This document shows positions 9,530 through 17,879 of a stretch of 20,527 bases of DNA, in pieces. The DNA is from Trichodelitschia bisporula (taxonomy: Eukaryota; Ascomycota; Dothideomycetes; Phaeotrichales; Phaeotrichaceae). Position numbers and translations under genes: made by a program. The notes below the pieces were generated by a model that saw only the letters and a list, made by a program, of their open reading frames with translations, was not told the DNA's origin and did no database searches. Each line of letters starts with the position of its first letter. The stretch's first letter is position 1. The stretch lies in NCBI GenBank assembly GCA_010356995.1, contig ML996691.1, positions 107,937-128,463 of the forward strand, read 5' to 3'.

Positions 9530-9703
9530 AGATAGATAAGGGGACCTGCACCCCACATTTCATGCTATCTCGTTCCTGCGTACCCCAGCTTTGTCTTTGT
9601 CCTTGTACTTCAACTCTCACTGCAGCCATTCGTCGCTGACAATCACTTCCCGCGCGCGCTTCTTCCCTTGACCGCGTTCTTTGTCCCTTATCGCAGGCTT
9701 ATC
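9530..9703. promoter_or_regulatory. Cluster of GATA-factor sites upstream of allantoinase
   Basis: Four HGATAR-type sites lie in 174 bp: overlapping AGATAG and AGATAA at 9530-9539, then CTTATC at 9687-9692 and at 9698-9703 (GATAAG on the minus strand). Pairs of closely spaced sites are what fungal nitrogen regulators of the AreA/NIT2 class prefer. They sit about 160-330 bases before the allantoinase start, a normal promoter distance. I saw no clear TCGG-N6-CCGA site of the purine-pathway activator UaY. Confidence 0.5.
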
Positions 9704-9861
9704 AATCGCTGTCTCAAGCGCTGTCAAATACCGCATACCGAAATCTTCCGTGAACCTCACCGGCTACCAGTATAAAGATCTACGCCACGCCTTGATCCTC
9801 CAACTCAATCCGGACCTCACCTCATCGTCACCTTCACCACCATCCCCTCAACCAGACCACC

Positions 9862-11415
9862 ATGGCTCCCCACGCAACCTCCCCCCCCCGCTCCGCCGCC
9901 TCCCCCCCCTCCACCCCCTTCGAGCACCCCGCAATCACCGTCCTAGCCTCCAAACGCGCCGTCATCGCCGGCCGGCTCACCGCCGCAACAATCATCATCT
10001 CCACCGAAACCGGCAAAATAACCTCCATCTTCGACTCCATCCTGCCCGCCTCCAGCTTCCCCCCCGACACCCCGTACCACGACTACACACCGCACATCCT
10101 CCTCCCCGGCCTCGTCGACGCCCACGTCCACCTCAACGAGCCCGGCCGCACGGAATGGGAAGGATTCTGGACCGGCACCAGGGCCGCCGCCTTCGGCGGC
10201 GTGACCACCGTCGTCGACATGCCCCTCAACGCCATCCCACCCACCACCACCGTCGCCAACCTCACCACCAAAATCGCCGCAGCCCAGGGCAAATGCTGGG
10301 TCGACGTCGGCTTCTACGGCGGCCTGATCCCCGGCAACTCGTCCGAGCTTCCCGGGCTCGTTGACGCCGGAGTCCGCGGCTTCAAAGGCTTCCTAATCGA
10401 CAGCGGCGTCGAGGAATTCCCCGCCGTGTCCTCGCTCGACATATCCAAGGCCCTGAGCGTGCTCGCCGATTCTCCGACTACAGTCATGTTCCACGCCGAA
10501 ATGGTGCCCCCCATCACTGCCTCCGTCGGCGACGAAGTCCAACACTCCGACCTGCCGCCTATGGTCCCCTCCGGCCCGCTGGACCACTACAGCACGTTCC
10601 TGGACTCCCGCCCGCCGAGCTTCGAGACCTACGCTATCGCCGAGATTCTCTCCCTCGCACACCTGGCCCCCAAGCTTCCCTTGCACATAGTCCACCTCTC
10701 CGCCGCCACCGCCCTCCCCATGCTCCGCGCCGCCAGGGCGAGCGGCGTGAACATCACCGCCGAGACGTGCTTCCACTACCTCGCGCTCGCAGCCGAGGAC
10801 ATCGCGCCGGGGGACACGCGGCACAAGTGCTGCCCGCCGATCCGCTCGCGCTCCAACAACGACGAGCTGTGGACGGAACTGCAGTCTTGCACCGGGCCCG
10901 GGGAAGCGGACGCTGTGATCCAGACCGTGGTGTCGGATCACAGTCCGTGCACGCCTTCGCTAAAACTGCTCCCCTCGAGTGTAGCGGCGCGGGTGGACGG
11001 CGAGGCGGAGCCGGAACAAGCGGGGGACTTCTTCGCCGCGTGGGGCGGAATCAGCAGCGTCGGTCTCGGACTCAGCATCCTCTGGACCGAAGGGCGGAAA
11101 CGGGGAATAACAGTCGAAGACGTCGTGCGGTGGTGCTGCAAGAACACAGCCAAGCAAGTCGGGCTCCAAGGGACAAAGGGTGATTTGCGGGTTGGGTATG
11201 ATGGGGATGTAGCGGTTTTTGATCCGGAGGGGAGTTTCGTGGTTGAGCATAGTAGTATGTTGTTTAGGAATAAGTGCTCGCCGTATGAGGGGAGAGAGAT
11301 GAGGGGCGTGGTGCGGGCGACGTGGGTTAGGGGGAGGAAGGTGTATGATCGCGCGGGGGGGTTTGGGAAGGGGGGGCCTAGTGGGAAGGTATTGCTTGAG
11401 CGGCGGACGGTGTGA
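9862..11415 (+). CDS. DAL1: Allantoinase (EC 3.5.2.5)
   Basis: This intronless frame encodes 517 aa and hydrolyses (S)-allantoin to allantoate in purine-nitrogen catabolism. It belongs to the amidohydrolase superfamily, and the expected dinuclear-metal ligands are all visible: H88-V-H90 in LVDAHVHLNEPGR, the carboxylated lysine K175 in GFKGFLIDSG, H211 in FHAE, H278 in LHIVHLSAATA and D359 in VVSDHSPC. The ATG at 9862 is in a strong CCACCATGG context and gives the usual fungal N-terminus (PAITVLASKRAV); length is normal for the family. No organelle signal is evident; acidic/Pro-rich residues 1-20 look disordered. GATA sites upstream suggest nitrogen repression control. Codon third positions are mostly C until about codon 432, then mostly G/T. 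It lies alone in the single-copy centre. Confidence 0.95.
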   Translation: MAPHATSPPRSAASPPSTPFEHPAITVLASKRAVIAGRLTAATIIISTETGKITSIFDSILPASSFPPDTPYHDYTPHILLPGLVDAHVHLNEPGRTEWEGFWTGTRAAAFGGVTTVVDMPLNAIPPTTTVANLTTKIAAAQGKCWVDVGFYGGLIPGNSSELPGLVDAGVRGFKGFLIDSGVEEFPAVSSLDISKALSVLADSPTTVMFHAEMVPPITASVGDEVQHSDLPPMVPSGPLDHYSTFLDSRPPSFETYAIAEILSLAHLAPKLPLHIVHLSAATALPMLRAARASGVNITAETCFHYLALAAEDIAPGDTRHKCCPPIRSRSNNDELWTELQSCTGPGEADAVIQTVVSDHSPCTPSLKLLPSSVAARVDGEAEPEQAGDFFAAWGGISSVGLGLSILWTEGRKRGITVEDVVRWCCKNTAKQVGLQGTKGDLRVGYDGDVAVFDPEGSFVVEHSSMLFRNKCSPYEGREMRGVVRATWVRGRKVYDRAGGFGKGGPSGKVLLERRTV

Positions 11416-11568
11416 ATGGGTGGCGTTTTTGGGGCGGGGGATTTGTTTGGGTGGGCTTTTGTGAGTTCGGTTGGCGTTGCGTTGCCTGGTGGCGCGCGGT
11501 TGATATGAGTAATGAGCTGCTTTGATATGGAATGTTGGTTTGTGTTGTGAGGTACTGTCACTGTTCGC

Positions 11569-11828
11569 TGGATTGCTTGTTCTGACTCGCGCGGTCTATC
11601 ATCAACGATAGGATCGGGAGTCTCATCTCCCTTACGGTAAAGCTCCCTGTAAACCGCTGTTTCCTTCGGCCATCTCTCGAAAACCGGTGCGCTAGACGCG
11701 CGAGTGAACGTTGAACATGGGTTCAGAATTGTGCGTCCGCCGACACTGGTTGACGTGACATCAGGGAAGCGAAAAGCAAACATCTTGGATTGAGAACTGA
11801 GATGAAGGAAGAAGCGCTGAGTTACAAG
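11569..11828 (-). repeat. 260-bp repeat, unit 1, with coding-like frame
   Basis: This is the first of two head-to-tail copies with a 260-bp period. On the minus strand an ATG at 11783 opens a frame that stays open through the unit, reading MFAFRFPDVTSTSVGGRTIL and later FERWPKETAVYRELYRKGDE; it then runs on antisense into the allantoinase 3' end, which I regard as fortuitous. The peptide looks like a real protein segment but I do not recognise it. The neighbouring unit has the same start of the peptide but loses the frame, so this may be a relict exon carried in a repeat. Confidence 0.6.
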
Positions 11829-12087
11829 TGGATCGCTTGTTCTGACTTGAGCAGTCTATCGTCAACGTTGAGATCGGGAGTACCATCTCGACCTTGGTAA
11901 AGCTCCCAGTAAGCGGTTATTTCCTTCGGCCATCTCTCGAAGACTGGTGCGCTGAACACTCGGGCGAACTTTTAGACATGTGTTGAAAATGGTGTGTCTG
12001 CCGACGCTTACTGACATGACGTCAAAAAAGCGAAAAGCAAACAACTTGGATCATGAACTGAGATGAAGGAATGCTAAGTTGCAACTG
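11829..12087 (-). repeat. 260-bp repeat, unit 2
   Basis: Second tandem copy, roughly three-quarters to four-fifths identical to unit 1 by eye; blocks such as CCTTCGGCCATCTCTCGAA, GCTTGTTCTGACT and GCGAAAAGCAAACA are shared. The minus-strand peptide begins FAFRFFDVMSVSVGRHTI and then diverges from unit 1 through frame loss. It abuts the inner edge of the right duplication arm. Confidence 0.6.
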
Positions 12088-12255
12088 CCCTCCTTGTCCT
12101 GCCTCCCAAACGTTGTCAAGATGCCAGTGTCCTTCTCCTTCTCTCCATGCTCCATATGGTGAGTGCACACCAGAGCCCCTTCCCAAACCAGCACAACGCC
12201 CAGTGCCTATCCGACCAAGGTGTGCAAAACACAGCTCTCCGCTGATAACAAAGAC

Positions 12256-14829
12256 TCAAACCGGAGTTGCCCTTCCACTTCCGGGAAGTGCCCCATGAGA
12301 TCCCCCCACAAACTCCCATCCGTCCCCTGTCTTCACCAGTTCCACTTCCATGCCTTTCGCCACCAGTTCCATCTCCGTCACACTCCCTGCCGGCCCATGA
12401 AGCTTTCCCGAGTTCGCAAAAACAAACGGCAAAACTGACGACTTCCACAGTGGTTGATTGTCATCGTAGGTTGATTGAACTACCGCGATGGCCAAAAACA
12501 CGGCACCCAGGACGAGGGCCACCGCCGGCATCGCCATCCACCAGCCATCAAACTCCGTACATACGTCAGTCTGCGAAGCCGTGCCGTACACAAATTCGGT
12601 TTGGTTCGTGTCTCTGTTGATACCCATCAGTCGCATCCGCGCCGTTAGTGTTTCGACCATGACGCCGATGGTACCCGTAATGGTTCGGTGGGTCGCATTC
12701 CCGCCTCTGTAAAGGCCGTTGAGCCACCATGAATCCGGCTGCTTCCCGGTCGGGCACATCACATTATTAAAGTCGCGGTACTTTGAAAACCAGGGCCCTC
12801 CCATCTTTGAGCTGTGCACTTGGTCCTGTTCCCACGGCGTTGAGGGGATTTGGCAGCTGCCCGACAGGGTCGTGGAAAGAAACGCATTTACTGCAATAAA
12901 GAAGCGGCCTGAGATGGGGTTGATGCAGTCCATGGGTAGATTCACGCTGGGCCCGCCTTCAATATCGGCGGTAAAAGTGGCATTCGTCGTGGGCTGTTTA
13001 TATCCGTCAGGTCCGTATACGCCTTGTAATACACTTGCGCCTCGATGCGCCACGTCGGGAGCAAATCCGTTTAGCTTCGTTAGCCACAAAAAAACCCCGT
13101 TGACGAAGCAATGCCTCTTGAGTCCGGCAAATGGCCGGTAGACGTACTGTTGGTCTTCGTTGGTCTCGGCCTGGACAAACTCCGCCTGATTAGGGCTGTC
13201 GAACAGCGGCGCGGGGATTTCGGACACCAGCGTTTCGGTAAGTTGGCCTTCTTGAACTTGGCCATAGTAGTGCCGCGTGCATGGGTAGAGAATGCATGTT
13301 GTAGAGATATAGTTGAAGGCCGCAAATGCATCCGTAAAATCAGTGCTCGTATTCATCTTCAAGGTACCCGCCCGATCACAGTTCCAGATGTAGTTGCCGG
13401 GCATATGTGGGTCTGGACTTCCTCTGCGACAACCTATAGATGTAGTCGCCAGTGATGTCCAAGTTAACGCATTTGGGATTGTTGCTTTGAATTTTTCGTC
13501 TGCTACGGATAGCATCCAGTCCAAGGAGCCACCAAACTTAGATACAAGGCAGGAGAAAGGGGGAGCCGTGATGTTTAGTCCGTTGGGTAGACCCACAAAG
13601 GCGGGAGCTGTGGTTGTTCTGTTCGAAAGGTCCGGAAACCATTTGATCAAGCTTGTTGTGTCTATGCACTTTGTACACATTGCAATCGTAGAATGGGTGA
13701 CATTATTGTCCGAAGGGAAAGTGCAGTTACCGGTTCCGCAGCCCCCGAAAAGGTCCGAGAGGGTTGATTGATTTGTGGACGGGTTTGCCAGGGCACCAAC
13801 AAGTGCGCCTTTTGTCCCACCATCGAGGGACCACCCACCATCGGTGGTCCAAGAGTTCTCACCGCTTGGGCTCATTGCTCCTTCTCCGATTTTGCTTGCC
13901 GTCTGCAAGAACGGTTGGAAGTTCGGAGAGTCTCTTTTGCAAGGTACTGAGCGAATGGCCTGCTGCGTAAACGGCCCGATAGCGAAGGAGGCAATTGTCA
14001 GAAAGCACCCCAATTGGGCGACAGAGCTGGATTTGTAAGTGGATGTCTGCGCTGATCAGGGCACCTACAATGATCGAAGGCGAATGGGGAACAGGAATGA
14101 ACCCCATGGCCCACGACTGGCCTTGTCGAAGTACGATAGGTGCAGAAGCGGACGAGGTTGACGATGCCAGTACCATTTCAGCTGGCTGATTACTGGCTTC
14201 GTTAGTATCTATAAGGCTCGTAAAACCCACAGCTGACCTTCTTCGACAACAGAGACCAGACAAGCGCGCAGAATTGTTGACATCACAGCAGCTAACGTGT
14301 TCAAATTGATTCTGTACTTCCACTTCGGCTGAACCTTGCCATGGTACGTCGCTAGGACACTCATTATGGCAGCTAATAAGCTGAAGCCGAGAAGGAGGAT
14401 ACCAGCTTCCGTCCACCACCCTTTCAAAGAAGGCGACTTCTTGCCCGAAGAAGGGGCGGGCCCCTTTTCGGTACGTTTCGAGCGACCGGACTCCGTCATC
14501 GAGGCGGCGGGGCTTGCCCGTACTCGTACCCGCGGGAGGCTCGCGGCCAGGTGCTCGAGTCTTGCTGCGACTCCGGCTCTCATGGGGATTGGCGCTGGCG
14601 GTTCGGTATGCTCTCCATCGGGTACAGTGTGCCCTGTCGCTCGGAGCCCGGCGTCCTCTCCATCAGGTACATTGTGCATTGTCGCTGGGAGCCCAGCATC
14701 CCCTCCATAAGGAGCAGAGTGCATTGTGGCTTGGAGCCCGGCGTCCTCCCCATCTTCCGCCCGTCCGTGTACATTCACTCCCCGTCTGGCATCTTGGTCT
14801 TCCGCGGCAATGTGCTGGTACCTGATCAT
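12256..14829 (-). CDS. DUF3176-type four-TM membrane protein, right copy (3 exons)
   Basis: I propose exons 14829-14238, 14192-14069 and 14026-12256, giving 828 aa, paralogous along its whole length to the gene at 2838-5364. Exons 1 and 2 match that copy in length to the base (592 and 124 nt). Intron 1 is 45 nt with the same GTCAGC donor and a perfect TACTAAC branch; intron 2 is 42 nt with a GTAGGT donor. TM segments fall at GILLLGFSLLAAIMSVLA, LAAVMSTILRACLVSVV, GCFLTIASFAIGPFTQQ and, near the C-terminus, WWMAMPAVALVLGAVFLA. The long central loop keeps paired cysteines and NCTF/NATH-type sequons. Exon 1 holds three 15-codon repeats that are blurred in the other copy. No break is seen; exon 3 is 45 nt longer than the left copy's. 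Role unknown. Confidence 0.85.
14612..14746 (-). repeat. Three 45-bp tandem repeats inside DUF3176 exon 1
   Basis: The units are 14612-14656, 14657-14701 and 14702-14746. On the coding strand they encode variants of a 15-residue unit around GEDAGLxATMHxxPD in the disordered cytosol- or lumen-facing N-terminus. The period is a multiple of three, so copy-number change keeps the frame. The left paralogue has one clear and several worn versions (DAGPRATMHTVPD), so copies diverged independently. Confidence 0.8.
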
Positions 14830-15575
14830 TTTGGTGAGCTGATGAAAGATGCAAACATGAGTACTGGTTTAGCCGACCTCCGTAGGCTTTCTTTGACTTT
14901 GTAGACAACCCCGCGCGGAGGGGCGCAGCCCTCCCACAGTCATGTCTGCCTCACGGAGAGTTCAAACCAATTATCGATGCGTCCACCTTATATCGATAGG
15001 GCGTGCGTGCATGAAGGCGCAGCAGATGAAGCGAGAGACGGTCGAATGTCATGGCGTCCGTCCTTGGCAGCCTGATCGCGAGCGACGATTGTTCCCCATC
15101 CGCGCTCCGCAGCCCTCATGGCCATCCGAATGGGAATCCAATCACAGCATCAAGGACGGACGCCGAGCAGCGCCACCACGGGAAGTACACTTAACCTTAC
15201 TCCTAACGGAGGATAATTATGCGCCAAGGACGCAGGCAACATCGAGAAATCGCACTACCATTCCCTTTCGAGACGCCGACGCATTCCACTGTGTACAATT
15301 ACTGCCAAATTGAACGAGGCATACTGGTCTGCATGCACTGCGGGCCCGAGATAACTTTATTGAAATGGCGGGGCTGCGACGGAAAAGCGCAGTCGCGATC
15401 AGGCTGCGGCACCGAGGCTCCGAACTGATGTCACTAGCTCACAGAGCGTGGTATTGCCCCTCAGAATCATGACACCGCGTCGCATAGCTAATGTATTCAT
15501 CGTAGAGCGTATTGCGAATGAGTGCCCTTGATTAGATGCCGAGCGCGTGCCGGATACTCGTACCATATGCAGCTC
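14830..15575 (-). promoter_or_regulatory. Conserved upstream block of the right DUF3176 gene
   Basis: Inverted counterpart of 2030-2837. Shared features are the CTCACCAAAATG start context, a GC-rich hairpin near 14913-14937 (GGAGGG/CCCTCC on the coding strand), the ATCGATAATTGGTTTGA element at about 14968-14984 and the CMHCG open frame. An extra ATATCGATAGG lies about 15 bases beyond the ATCGAT element. It likely includes promoter and 5' UTR. Confidence 0.5.
15219..15428 (+). other. Open frame with CMHCG motif (right-arm copy)
   Basis: The plus strand reads MRQGRRQHREIALPFPFETP and later RGILVCMHCG, then a tail WRGCDGKAQSRSGCG with further cysteines, ending at 15428; the head codon in this frame is ATG at 15219. 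It matches the left-arm frame on the minus strand at 2244-2651 over about 60 residues. Family unknown; it may be an exon remnant, a small zinc-binding protein, or conserved non-coding DNA that is open by chance. Confidence 0.3.
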
Positions 15576-15594
15576 AGAAAGAACTTAAAAGGAA

Positions 15595-15730
15595 AGCGAG
15601 GATGGTGCGTCTGCCGACGCAGGCTGACGTGAAGTCAAGAAAGCAAAAGCAACAAACGTAGATTGACTGCAAATCTGAGATGAAGATGATAAGAATGAGG
15701 TGCAACTGTTCTCTCAACTTTTGTCTTGGA
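15595..15730 (-). repeat. Partial third copy of the 260-bp repeat
   Basis: The sequence around GTGCGTCTGCCGACGC and the following GAAGTCAAGAAAGCAAAAGC matches the right end of both tandem units near 11730-11800 and 11990-12086, same orientation, including the trailing GAGATGAAG and GTGCAACTG. The left part of the unit is missing. The minus-strand peptide CFCFLDFTSACVGRRTIL corresponds to FAFRFPDVTSTSVGGRTIL of unit 1. Together with unit 2 it brackets the right DUF3176 gene as direct repeats. Confidence 0.5.
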
Positions 15731-16326
15731 CGTGCCAAGGCACTACCCGTAGTGCAACCACTGCTCCTCCGGTAGCAATTCGATCCAGTCAAATCAAATC
15801 ACCTTCAGTTCTAGAGAACTTTGCAACCAGTATTGAGCACATACGGCCATAGGTCACAGACATATACCTGTGTTCCCGGGAAAATAGCCGCCAAATCCGG
15901 CGGTTTGTAACGGCGTTCCTAGCGTCAGATTTCCCCAATGCAGGCTTCCAAGAAGTCGGGCGCTTAGAGTGTTCAGTATGCCTGTTGATGGCTAGCAAAT
16001 TCCAGCGGACGAATTATATGAATTAGAAAATCTAAAATGTGGCTTACCCCGCATCGAGAATCAGCCCTCCGCCACTTTGTCTAGCTTCCGCCTCGTGCCC
16101 CTCTTGGGTCTCTCCATCGCCGCCGCCTCAATGCGTCCTCCCGCATGCCGGTTTTTCGTCTCGCCCACCCCTTCGTCTCGCCCGCCTCTTCGTCTTGCCC
16201 ACTTCTTAATCTCGTTTTAACCCTTGCCTCGCCTACCTTTTCGCCTGATCTCGCCCTAGCAGCCACGCTGCCCGAGCACAGACTGCCTACTTGGCTCGCG
16301 TGGGGCATTGAGGCGGGCGTGTCGGG

Positions 16327-16570
16327 CGCGCTGGCGGATGAGGACGGGGGCGTACGAGGGCTTGTTGCTGAGCGTTAAGTTGATTGGCGACCTCAATGTG
16401 CCGCACGGGCAGCACACGTTCGTGGCGCCAGATATTGGGAGCCTGAATTTCGTGCGGTGTGCGCGGGAGGAGCCGTCCGGGGGGAGGGGCAGCGTGCTGG
16501 TCAGCAGCGAGGTGGCGTCGGTGATTAGGCTGGCTTCCGAGGGGGAGCCAGTGCTATGGACGAAGCCACG
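16327..16570 (+). pseudogene. Fragment resembling a fungal F-box-type hypothetical protein
   Basis: The plus-strand frame reads TGAYEGLLLSVKLIGDLNVP and HTFVAPDIG, then REEPSGGRGSVLVSS. From memory this resembles a conserved C-terminal region of ascomycete F-box-like hypothetical proteins (YEGLVLSVKLIGDLNVPRGE, VTF.APDIG, VA.EEPF.GARVV). The following expected HISFYQRVD-type ending is not found and there is no plausible start or upstream domain in frame, so I call it a host-gene fragment. It has no mirror in the left arm. The family assignment needs a search to confirm. Confidence 0.4.
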
Positions 16571-17667
16571 GTGGGTCAGGGTTAGGACGTGGGTATGTGT
16601 GGGTTCTGCAGGCGCCTGGACGAGAAGTAGGAGTAGGGAGGTACGAGGGTCACGAACTGGCGGAGGTTTCGGCGGTGCTGCGGGGGGGTCGGGAACTGCG
16701 GGTAGTTTTGCTTGCGTCCACCAGATGAGTTGCTGCAGCTGCTGGTAGTAGACTGGTAGTAGTAGAGGTTAACCGTTGGGCCGCAGGAGGGGCTGTGCGG
16801 GAGAGGTTGCTAGAAGGGTGGCTGCGTGAAGGTGCGGGGGGCGGTGGGGTAGTTGCCCATGAAGGTTTACACACCGGAAAGCGACACGCTGATACGTAAG
16901 GCTTTGCGCGGCGTGACTTGCTACGGGTATGCCTAGGTGATTTCCGATAGCCCATCCGACGAGGGGAGAGCTGGGCGCGGTTTATTCGCAAACGAAGAGG
17001 TGGTGGAATGGGGTACTTGCGAGGCCGGGAATGCGATGGATTCGGGCCACATGGGGCCGCTTGATGGACGGGAGGAGCCGCTAGGCTAGTTCGAGGGGAA
17101 GCTAGGCGCTGTCTAACACTTCAACCTTTTGCCATTGTTGGCCTGTTGACGACAAGTTGTGGAGTTGTAGATGGACAATCGTTTCTCCTCGATGGGGATG
17201 AGGCCTTTCCTTCGCAGTTGGAACAGCCGTACGCTCCCGCGGGCTCAATTGTTCCACGGTACTGTATGTTTCTCAAGTCCGCGCTGACGACACGATACAA
17301 CATGACTGATACGATGTCGTCTGCTCAACTCCAATCGAGCCTTTAATCCAGCACCAGGACGCTTGCTGACACCGATCTCACACATTATCCAGCCACCTCT
17401 TCCACAGAATCAACTACGTATCTCCTCCATCAGAACAGTCTGTATGCCCCATCTGTCCCTGACTGCGCTGCCAAACTCCCTCCCAAAACCATAACCGCCA
17501 CTCCGGCATCCTCCTGAGCCTGTTTATGCTCGAGCCCTGGTCAGTCTCGATATCCCGTACAGCACCTACAACGCAGGCATAGACGACGCAAGCAGCGTGG
17601 GCGGTGCAAACATGGATGAACAACCGGGTATGTCCTCCAGCGAAGTCTTCGTCTATGAACTGATCAG

Positions 17668-17879
17668 TTAGTAGGATAACTTGATGCCCCGTGGCATGTG
17701 GCTGTGTCTCCTCCAATCTCGTCCTCCCCTCCGCGCCCGACAGCTCACAGCCTCATTCTTGGCATTCTGCCCCGCAGGCGATCTCAGCTGGAAGCCCCAA
17801 AGCCTCGCCTTCAACCTCGAGTTCCACTCCTGCATTTTCACAAGCCCGCAATTTCTTCACTAAAATCATTATTTCCAAG
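17668..17879 (+). promoter_or_regulatory. Conserved leader/promoter of the right PNP-NLR
   Basis: Inverted counterpart of 174-383, about 94% identical over some 200 bp, right up to the shared TTATTTCCAAG preceding the ATG. No TATA box stands out. Because identity is higher than in the adjoining coding region of the two NLRs, selection or gene conversion on this segment is plausible. Confidence 0.55.

Larger units (their letters stand above)
11416..12255. other. Allantoinase 3' intergenic region with tandem repeats
   Basis: It contains the two 260-bp tandem repeats listed separately (11569-12087) and, from about 12163, the inner end of the right arm (sequence after the DUF3176 stop). About 12088-12160 is partly similar to sequence following the partial third repeat (15690-15750). 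No host gene is supported. Confidence 0.5.
15576..17667. other. Long stretch with gene fragments, no intact gene (right arm)
   Basis: It contains the partial third repeat (15595-15730), the mirrored DLWPYV remnant (about 15810-15885), and an F-box-protein-like fragment (16327-16570). On the minus strand about 16860-16600 lies a Gln/Tyr/Pro-rich coding-like stretch interrupted in frame. A 66-aa plus-strand frame at 17146-17346 matches no family I know. About 17516-17550 mirrors 720-756. The section 16050-17100 has no visible partner in the left arm and may be an insertion. Confidence 0.5.

Noticed and set aside
9681-10364. 227-aa Arg/Pro/His-rich plus-strand gene
   Set aside because: It overlaps the allantoinase start in another frame and its composition is the product of C-rich coding DNA.
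10393-10941. 182-aa minus-strand gene inside allantoinase
   Set aside because: Antisense shadow of high-GC3 coding sequence; no family signal.
10938-11783. 281-aa minus-strand gene overlapping the allantoinase 3' end
   Set aside because: Only its first part (within repeat unit 1) looks protein-like; the rest is the antisense of a well-supported allantoinase with its metal-binding residues in the other frame.
11829-15730. Direct repeats around the DUF3176 gene as terminal repeats of a retroelement
   Set aside because: No reverse transcriptase, integrase, gag, primer-binding site or polypurine tract was seen between them; the interval is a host membrane-protein gene with a mirrored paralogue, and the third repeat is partial.
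17681-17863. Upstream exon or small protein before the NLR
   Set aside because: The two copies differ by a single-base indel and by changes without codon pattern in this frame, so a 5' UTR is more likely.
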